The notes beneath the pieces were generated by a model. The model did no database searches. It was not told where the DNA came from and worked only from the letters and a program-made list of their open reading frames with translations. Of a stretch of 64,000 bases of DNA, positions 56,563 to 64,000 are shown in pieces; position 1 is the first letter of the stretch; each line of letters starts with the position of its first letter. Origin of the DNA: Amoebophrya sp. A120 (Eukaryota > Sar > Dinophyceae > Syndiniales > Amoebophryaceae); assembly GCA_905178155.1 (NCBI GenBank), contig CAJINV010000004.1, positions 10,399,655-10,463,654 on the forward strand, in the 5' to 3' direction. The position numbers and the translations under genes are program-made.

Positions 56563-57879
56563 ACAACGAGACTCGCAAGCATTTTGCGCATGACAGAGGT
56601 CGTTTGTCTTGCATGTTTTGCAACACAATGTGTAACTGTAACACTTTTCTCTTTGCATAGTAGAGGCAGCGGGATTCGTGTTGTCCTTGAAAGGGAATAT
56701 CGTGAGAAAAAAGTGTTTCACTGTAAACTTGTAATGCGGAAAATGTATCTCACAAGTGTTTGTCTTGCTACTGATCAACACTGATAACTTCGCCACGATC
56801 GACGTCTACTGAACTTTCGTCACGACCAGTGAAGGGCAGCAAAGTCTGCTGCTGGACGACCGCATGACCCGAGCTGCGAACTACACAGCTCCCTACTGGT
56901 TGCGGGCGCAGTTGTGAACAAGTGGCTTCATGTTCATCCCTATCGTGTGGGAAGATTTCGTCTTCAGGCACGTTTGTCATGGACGAACTTCGCAGCGACC
57001 ACGCGCGGCTTGCGGTCGTGGGTTGCAACGTGGAAAAAGAACTGGAAGAGGAGGGACTCGGGAATGGTACACGACTAGCGCCGCCGGCTATCGTACTAGA
57101 TTCTCCGCCCGAAAAAGAGCTCCTGGGCTTATTTTGCGTAGATTGCTGCTCTCGCTCCTCTTCTCCGGGCGCTGCTGCGGTGCCGCCTTGTTGTCCTCTG
57201 TTACTCGAATCTATCGGGTGGTCTTCTGGCGCATGATAATCCGCATTGCTGAAAATGTCCTCTTTTAGGCAAATTGCGCAAGGAAACACCGGCGTACTGA
57301 GGACTTTTGACGTTCCAGGTGCCTTCCTGCCGCGAGACGGATTATTTACTTCCTGCCGAAAGAAATTAGGCTTGTATCCCGTCCAGCGCAGGGCAAAAAA
57401 GACCCGCAGGTCTGTCGAGGTTAGCGGTGTCGTCGTGCCACTCTTGTTTCTACTCGGACCCGCAGCCTCATTCGGCGAAATACCCATTCCCCCACACGAC
57501 ATCCGCACCTGCTCCGGCGCCCGCACGGTCTGTCGTCCTCCTGGCACAGCAGCTTCCGACGCCTGTAAAACACGGCGGTCGGTTGGTCGCTCTCTGGTAT
57601 TGAGTCTGTCGTGTTGCGAAGATGAGGACGAGAGAGGTACAAAGGACGGCGCACTACTGCCACTGCTGCTCGACGCGGTTGATGTAGTAAGTCGAGCATT
57701 GGAGTTGTAGAAAAACGATTTGACAGACAGAGCGGTGGCGAAGCCCAGCGATGCAGGCGGAGGAGAGGACTCATGCCTACTTCCAAATTCGAGCGTGGTT
57801 GCCGCAACGAAAAAATAGAAAAGGCCCCGAGGGACGTCGAACATGATTGTGGTTCTCTTCGAAGACATTCACACGACAA
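56563..57879. repeat. Chimeric duplication of two segments from 37.7 and 41.6 kb
   Basis: Positions 56563-56771 copy 37756-37964 (209 bp: parts of both family F introners plus the 38-nt SET exon). Positions 56771-57879 copy 41644-42752 (1109 bp: 5' part of the RING gene with 11 bp upstream of its ATG). I see no mismatch. The sources are 3.7 kb apart in the same orientation and are joined here with one shared base. Confidence 0.93.
56771..57868 (-). pseudogene. Truncated duplicate of the RING-finger gene
   Basis: Codons 1-366 are identical to the RING protein at 38947-42741. The copy includes the first RING pair CAIC but lacks the C-x-H and C-P-x-C half, then runs into copied introner sequence and stops. 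It has the original ATG but almost none of the native upstream region, so it probably is not a functional ligase gene. Confidence 0.9.
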
Positions 57880-58273
57880 GGGGGGCGCGAACTTCCACTT
57901 CGAAGACATCTTGAATTTTCAACAAGGGGTGCGCGAACTTCCACTTGTCGAGTCCGCGATTTCGCATGATGAAATTCAGTATTTACTCTGTCGTCTTTCT
58001 CTTTTTGTCGCGTAAAAGTAAGTGGTGCTCGTGGTCGTTGTATCGATTAATGTACTTCCGGTTCCGAACCTTCTGGCGGCTATCCTGCGAAATAAAACCA
58101 CACCCAAGAACCCGGATCACGAGCAGATCTTGTGGTTGTGCGAGACATTTCGCACTTCGGTATAAGTACTTCTGATTCTTCACAAAGTTTCTTCCTCACG
58201 ACAACGCAGCCGCAGGGGGGCATCAAATCCTGCTTGATTTCCCCGACGTAAGAACTCCGAGGGATCCGCGTCC
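57880..58273. other. Intergenic with repeat tails
   Basis: Holds two partial copies of the GCGCGAACTTCCACTT repeat tail, then unremarkable sequence up to the stop of the J-domain gene. A lone TATCCTGCG at 58081 recalls an introner end but has no partner. Confidence 0.5.
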
Positions 58274-61258
58274 TCAATCCACCAGCTCCCCGGTCAGCAA
58301 GTACGGTTTCGCTTTGTTCTTTGCCCCGGGAAACAAACTGTTTACCGGCAGCTCCAAATCCGTAATTCGTATCCTGCGCGACCCCGCTTTCCGACTGTTT
58401 GGGAGAATCTCCAGGTAGACGGCACTTCTACTAGTAGCCGCTGCTACTTTCGGATCCTCCGAAGATGCTGTTGATGCCATTTGGAACAACCCTTTCAAAC
58501 TGCCCCCTCCGAGCTTGATCAGAACCTTCTCCAGCATGTCCGCGCTCAAGGGGACGGAGAGCTGCTTTTCCCCCAGTTGCCATTTCACGTCGTCCTGGTT
58601 TTCGATCTCCAGATAGGGCCCCGGCTGCCAAGTGACGGACTCAAGCACTTTCTCGTTGCTGAACGTCAACACCTCATCCTCGATCTGGAACTGCCCAAAA
58701 CCGATTATCCTGAGTAAAAACGTACCCACACCAGAGTCGTAGTGCAAATCTGCATGCTGAAAATGTTTCTCATGCGGAGCCCCATGAGAAGCATTTTCTA
58801 GTCGTGTTTTGCAATTTGTCATGCTCCAATCAGCATGGTATGCTAGATCTGTGATGCTGCTGAGCTAGCTCAAACAGCACTACACTACGAGTCCAAATTT
58901 GTCATGCAAAACAGCCAAAACTTGTGGATTTGTCTAGCCGATCTCCCATCTTGACTATGGGGTGGGTACGTTTTTACTCAGGATACCGATGCGAAAGGAG
59001 TTATTTTTGGAGTTGCTAGCGTCTTGCTTCTTCCTCGAGGTGGACTTGCCTGTCGAACTACTTCGGCCCCTCGGGCTCGTGCTGCCGTCGGGGGAGACGT
59101 CTGTGTTTGGATGTGATCATGGGAAGAAGATCTTTGTTTAGTTCTATAACCATCTGGGGCATAAATCAGATTCAGAATAGGGTCAGATGACCACGTCCCG
59201 CTGGCCGATTCCACGAGGACCAGGCTTGATGGAAGAACTACTTCCGTTTGCAAAAAGCCGAAGAGCCAGCACTAGTTGTACACTACATCTTCAATAAAGC
59301 AGTAAATTCATACCTTGCATTCTTGAAGGGTGAAACGCCGTGTCTTTGTGCAAGGCCTTGACCAACCAGCACTCGCCAAATTCGTTTACCTCCCAGCCCA
59401 CCAAAAGCAGTTCGTGCAGGCCACCGATTCGCCCGGCGTCAAACGGGTGCTTGGTTCGTTCCGCGAACTGCCCGTCCAAGTAGAAGGACGTGGACACCAC
59501 GGGTCCGTTGGTCATAATCTCTTTCTTGATTTCGCTCCGCCCATGAAGTCTTCTCGCCCCGCCAAACGGCCGGAGCAGATCCTCCACGCTGTCGCCCGTC
59601 CACATGTCGAGCACGTTAAATTGCTTCGGCAGGTTCCTGTCCTTCAGCGAACTTGCCTTCGTGAAGGGCAGCCCAATGGGTCTGCCGTGCGTAATCGCGC
59701 CCCGAAGGTTGATTAACTGGAGCGTGAGATGCCAGTGCACGTCGGTACTAGAGGGGGGTTGGTCTTCCTGCTGTCCGGTCGAGGGGTTAAAACTTGCGGA
59801 GCCGAAGTTTTGGTTTGTTGTTCCCCCGAAAGGATTCTTTTTATCCGGCGTGCCCTGCTGTCCGTTATTTCCTGTAGTTGCCCGTCCGGGCTTCTTGCCG
59901 AACAGATTGCTCGCACTGGCGCTGCTGCCGGTTGCAGTAGAATTATTTCCGAAAATATTCCCGCCGCCACTGCCATTCGTTGCAGAAGTCCCGTTGCCGC
60001 CAAACACGCTTGGGCCCCCGCCGCCGAAGTTACTCGCGTTTCCAAACACGCCCTCGCCGTCGCCAAAAATGCCTTTGCCGGTGTTGTTGGCGTTCCCCGG
60101 CTGCGGAAAGTTTGCATTTCCGAAAACCGGCGGGGCTGGGTGTTGACTGTTCGGAGGTGCTTCGAAATTTTGCGGAAAACCGCCGCCCCCAAAAACCGGA
60201 GGGGGAGGGCCCGCTCCACTGCCGAATGTGCTTGCGCTGGCTCCTGTAGACCTGCTTCCCCCTGTTGTCCCATTGGTGGAAGTAGAAAATCCGCCACCAA
60301 AGCTGAACGTGCCGAAATTGGTATCACCAGGTGAACAACTGGGATTGGTACCTCCATTTGTGGTTTGCTTGCTTGAAGACGTTCTTGTATCTTGCTTGCC
60401 GTTATTCCCGGTCGTCGCATTTTTGTCCTTGTTTGGCGTAGTAGTCCAGCTCGTCGACGAAGATGCGAACTCACTTGCCTTCTGGTCGTAGTTTGCGCTG
60501 ACCAAGTCACCCTTCCGGCCCATCTTTTCCAGCGCCGTCAGTTCCCCGTCGTTTTTTTGTAGCCAGGGCCAGTTTTCGTAGATGTTGAAGGCGGAGGGGA
60601 ATTGCTCCCGCTTCTCCTCCCGCGTTTTGTTCGCATAGGAGGAGGAATAATCCGTAGCTCCCGCCGATCTTTCTTCCTGCGCGCCGGTTCTAGTTGCACC
60701 CGTAGAAGTAGATGCGGAACTACTACCTTGATTCCCGGTTCTCCCACTCGGATCCACCGTCGGCGCCCGGTCGAAGGAGGAACTGGAGGTCGCCCCGGTC
60801 GCCGCCCCCGTTCTGCCCTGCGGAAAGAAAGAACCGCCGTTCGCACTGGCTGTTCCACCGGCATGGTACGCGGACGGTTTTCTCTCCCGACCCCAGTTGA
60901 TGTTTTTTTCGTTCAACGACGCGTACAGATTTTTCGCCTTCTGAAACACCTCCGTGGAGAGGGAAACGTTACTGTCCCCCTGGTGCTTGTCGGGGTGCAT
61001 GCGCAGGAGAAACGCTTTCCAGCTCTGGTCCCGCACCAGCTTTCCGTTGAAACTGAAAAACGGGTCCTCTTCCAGTTCCGGCGTGGTGATCTTCAACAGT
61101 TCGAAGAAAGCGACCGCATCCGACGGGTAGCTGGTCAGCTTGGACAACACGCGCTCCGCCTGGCGGAGGGTCAAATCCTTGAACACGTCTTGCTGGTGGT
61201 TGTTGCCATTCGATGTGGTGGTCCCGTTGGGACCCGCGCTCCCGCCGCGGGCTGCCAT
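58274..61258 (-). CDS. J-domain, FG-repeat and C1-peptidase-like fusion, 857 aa
   Basis: Exons 61258-59314, 59237-59151, 59100-58986 and 58705-58274; two GT-AG introns (76 and 50 bp) and one introner; the sum is 858 codons. A J-like domain covers about residues 45-120, with HPD at 88-90 (FLLRMHPDKHQGDSN). Residues about 300-500 are Gly/Asn-rich with many FG, VFG and IFG motifs, like FG nucleoporins. Then comes a stretch like the C-terminal half of papain-family peptidases: EIKKEIMTNGPVVSTSFYLD and GGLHELLLVGWEV, followed by ECWLVKAL. The catalytic Cys half is absent and the usual Asn after the His is not seen, so it is probably inactive. A beta-rich tail ends KPYLLTGELVD. A role in protein folding or nuclear-pore-type phase separation is only inference. 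Confidence 0.72.
58706..58985. mobile_element. Introner, family B (280 bp)
   Basis: TIR TATCCTGAGTAAAAACGTAC to TACGTTTTTACTCAGGATA. Direct repeat CCGAT at 58701-58705 and 58986-58990. Excision joins NNSFRIG to FGQFQIED. Confidence 0.95.
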
Positions 61259-62586
61259 GATGATTTTTTGATAAAAGGATGAAATGAATACGTGGATTTC
61301 TAAAATTTGCGTCTGATTCGATCTACTACGGCTTTCTAACTCGAGCTTCTAAATAACTACTCTACTGTCATATGTAATGTCGCTACTGTGATATGAAAAT
61401 TGAAAATTTCTCTTGTGCGATTCTTTACGCGCAAAACGGAATTTTTGGTAATTGCGAAGATAGAGATCGATTTACATGTGTTACTTCTCCTTGTGAATAG
61501 GAGCCACGAAAAGCCAAAGTCAGATCAGACGTTTCTTCACGCTCTGTGCCGGTCAAGAACTTGCGAGACCAGCGCAGGCGCTAAAGTAAAGTAGGTAAGG
61601 AATTTGTGTGAGATCATCATTCTTTGGCCGTGGTAAGTAGGAACTTGTTCAACCGGAACGGGCAAGAAAGGCGATGAAAGACAAGAACAATGAGCTCTTC
61701 GTCCCTTCCTAGATCTTTAATTATGTCGCAAAGAGGATGATCTCCGCTCGGACCTAGGGGACTTTTACACGGATCTTAGTTTTACAAGTGCTCCGATGAT
61801 CATCAAACCTTTACTTATGTCTGACCTTTACTGCTTCTGTATTACGTACGATCCTCTTCAATTCGTTTCGACCAATGCTGGCGCTTCGTCCCACTTCACC
61901 GTCGAATGTGCGCTCGTGGAACTCCATACATTTTTGATCCATCCTGTTGACTCCCGTTTCCGTGGAGAAAAGCCTTGCGATCAGAGAATCGCCGCAAATA
62001 GTTAGGGTTCATCTTTAGCATTTTCATTTTCAGCATTCTGCACACACGTGAAAATTTTCGGGTTCGTCTAAACCTCAAATATCAAGTTGTCAATAAATGC
62101 CATTCGCTGTCTTCGGTCGCTACTGCTCAGGCATCGCTTGCAACAATAATTTTGAAAGTTCATTTTCCTTCTGGCTATCCTGGCGCATGTTGCATTGATT
62201 TTAGTCGCGATAGGCTGCTCTACATACTGATAGCATAAGTATTTTTAAATCAAGGCTACATTAAGTTGAAAGAAGTCATCTAGACGTCAAGACAAGGTCT
62301 GAGACGTCGGGAAAAAAAGATAGAGCCAAAAAACGCATCTGGACATAGTAATGGTTTTTGGGCTTCGGAAGTCGATAAGGCAGAAGTACATTCCTAGGGA
62401 CAATAGTGGTAACTACAGCGTCGCGGCGTTTTTCGGAAACAGCAATCAATGCGAATAGAACTAGAGCCCAAAAGAACATTGAAAATCGAGTATTCAGGAG
62501 CAATTTGAAATACATTCGTTGTCGTTGTGGCCGTCGCTCGCCGGTCGAACAAAATAAAAGCCGACATTTTCAAAGAAAAACCCTTT
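61259..62586. other. Intergenic
   Basis: Spacer between the J-domain gene start and the methyltransferase stop. An 80-codon minus frame (62276-62515) has a hydrophobic start (FSMFFWALVLFALIAV) but no other support. No repeat or RNA gene recognised. Confidence 0.5.
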
Positions 62587-63789
62587 TCATTTCGTCTTTT
62601 CCGCGACGACAAAGAGCACCAACAGCCGCCCCTTGCAGCGGTCCGGCGTGGCCCGGCCCTCGGCGGTCAACACGAGTCGCTTGTTTCTTCTGTCGACATG
62701 CAGGTCCTCCGAAAAGTCGTGCACTTTGACCGAGTCGAAGCCTCCCATCATGGTCCACTCCGACCCGTACGTGTCCGACCCCCCGATGAACGGCGCGCCG
62801 CCCACGATGATCTTCTGCGCGAGGTAGGACCGGGAGCAGCCGTCGTGGAACACGACGGACTTCGGGGCGGACAATGAGCCGATCTGCCGCATCAGCGCCT
62901 TGCCGTCGTTGGGGGATAAATACATCATCAACCCCTCCAAAAGCCACACGGTCGGGACGGTTTTGTCGAAACCCTTGCTGACGAGGTCCTGGACCCACTT
63001 GTTTTTCTCGGAAAATTCCGTCGCCACCACCTCCCGCTTCTTGAACAGCATCGGCCACACCTTCGCGGGGTTCCCGCTGTACCCGTCGAGTTGCGGTTTT
63101 TCCAGAATGGGTTCCTTCACGTCGAAGGTGGTCTGCTGGTCCACCTCAAATACGGTCAAGTCCTCCAGCCCCTCCATGCGGTACGCCCGGGAGTCCATGC
63201 CCGCGCCGAGCAACACCAACTGCCTCGCGCCGTGGTTTATCAAATGTAAAAATGTCTGGGTCTGGAAGAACGCAACTTGTCATGCTAAATCTGAAGCATG
63301 CAAAAATCTGTGTTGCATGATTACCAAAAGTCGTCCAGTTTTGACCAAGTCGTATCGTATCGCTTTGACCTTTGACTCCTGTCAGGGCGGCGTTAGAACA
63401 GATTTAGCCTCTGCCAATACCGTGGCGTTAGAAGTCGGGAGGGAGTTTCTCATGCAGAATATGCATGAGAGAGATCGCACAGAATCTGTCATGCTAGGAC
63501 CTGCATTCCAGATCCAGACCTCATGGGTCATGGAAAAGCTGTATGACAAATCGCGCACTCCGCCAGACCCAGACACTTTTGCATTTGATATGGTTGTGGT
63601 ACCGGTCGATGAGCAGGTCGTCGCCGAACTTGGTCCGGGGCACCAAGATCCACGCCCCCATCGGCTGGCGGCGGCCAGAACTGCCGGCCAGCGCGTAGGC
63701 GGTCGGGTCCTCGAACAGCTTATCCGGGCGGCCGGACTCCTCCCACCGACTTCCCGCGCACATGCGGCCGGTGAAGGAGTGGGGCGTCT
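62587..63789 (-). CDS. SAM-dependent methyltransferase, LCM/TIGR00027 type; first exon unresolved
   Basis: Class I methyltransferase of the leucine-carboxymethyltransferase-like group, many of whose members have unknown substrates. Exons 63789-63591 and 63237-62587, joined across an introner: LIDRYHNHGARQLVLLGAG. Signatures: RPDKLFEDPTAYALAG at the start, the SAM-binding LVLLGAGMDSRAYRM, acidic FEVDQQ, and WLLEGLMMYLSP. The exon at 63789 begins after a TAG acceptor in phase 1, so a short first exon lies further upstream; an ATG at about 63905 (MASVHTARVSSS) is a candidate, but I could not find a matching donor. The apparent ATG at 63243 lies inside the introner and is an artefact. Confidence 0.85.
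63238..63590. mobile_element. Introner, family A (353 bp), enlarged
   Basis: TIR TATCAAATGTAAAAATGTCT to CTTTTGCATTTGATA. Direct repeat TGGTT at 63233-63237 and 63591-63595. It splits the methyltransferase gene. About 95 bp (63351-63445) are absent from its close relative at 31418-31678. Confidence 0.95.
63351..63445. repeat. Extra DNA carried by a family A introner
   Basis: Inserted between GACCAAGT and TTTCTCATGCAG of the family sequence. It contains GTATCGTATCG and two TGGCGTTAGAA/GGCGTTAGAA words about 50 bp apart. It matches no other introner in the window. Confidence 0.65.
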
Positions 63790-64000
63790 CTATCCAACAA
63801 AACAGTGTTTTACGTTAACGGTTTTCATAGGTTTTTGTCAACCGAATTTTCACGGTGTGAAGACAATCAACGACGAAGAAACGCGGGCGGTGTGAACACT
63901 GGCCATCTTGCATGTCAAGCAGAATCTAGGTGGGATTCAGTGTTTCTTAGTCGCAATCAATCTATGGTGACTATCGTCGCAGCCTGTGGGGAAAAGTTTA

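Noticed and set aside
58081-58100. Additional family B/C introner starting TATCCTGCG
   Set aside because: No complementary end, no direct repeat and no split coding sequence nearby; the same applies to TATCCTGGCG at about 62176.
63238-63243. ATG at 63243 as the methyltransferase start
   Set aside because: It lies in the introner end; the family's N-terminal motif is found in the exon upstream of the introner.

Overview
This window looks like nuclear DNA of a marine alveolate, most likely a Syndiniales parasite of the Amoebophrya type. That assignment is an inference. It rests on intron-rich protein genes lying almost all on the minus strand, and on more than thirty short elements with terminal inverted repeats (TIRs) that sit inside coding sequence and must be removed as introns. 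Such 'introners' are established knowledge for a few lineages, including Amoebophrya. No database search was possible.

The introners dominate the window. I recognise eight families (called A to H here). Most share one design: the element starts TATC or TATG, ends in the complementary GATA or CATA, and is flanked by a 5-bp direct repeat. Deleting the element plus one copy of the repeat joins two reading frames in phase at every junction I translated in families A to G. With this rule plus ordinary GT-AG introns I could rebuild six genes end to end with exon sums divisible by three: an unknown 676-aa protein, a 598-aa coiled-coil protein, a 595-aa ubiquitin-like protein (GT-AG only), a 2177-aa OSCA/TMEM63-like channel, a 575-aa SET protein and an 857-aa J-domain/FG-repeat protein. 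MsrA (186 aa, one GT-AG intron) and a 1264-aa RING protein (no intron) are also complete.

Layout, all minus strand unless stated: 1-7609 secreted Cys-rich repeat protein (runs off the left edge); 9085-12539 unknown protein; 13905-17383 coiled-coil protein; 18182-20282 ubiquitin-like protein; 20283-23587 gene-poor with GC-rich islands and a possible plus-strand exon; 23588-33947 channel-like protein; 34518-35243 MsrA; 35953-38406 membrane-anchored SET protein; 38947-42741 RING protein; 42753-48263 repeats, a weak plus-strand ORF and a 1.53-kb TIR element full of CGAA/CGTT arrays; 48264-50924 membrane protein of unknown function; 50925-58273 dispersed repeats, a broken DUF285/BspA-like gene and a chimeric duplication carrying the 5' part of the RING gene; 58274-61258 J-domain/FG-repeat/C1-like protein; 62587-63789 SAM-dependent methyltransferase (first exon unresolved).

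The genes do not form one obvious pathway. Several encode secreted or membrane proteins (Cys-rich proteins, channel, DUF285 protein), others protein turnover or modification (ubiquitin-like, RING, SET, MsrA). The strongest biology here is the introner system itself: several families, a shared internal vocabulary, 5-bp target duplications, no common GT-AG, and elements that have taken up other DNA.
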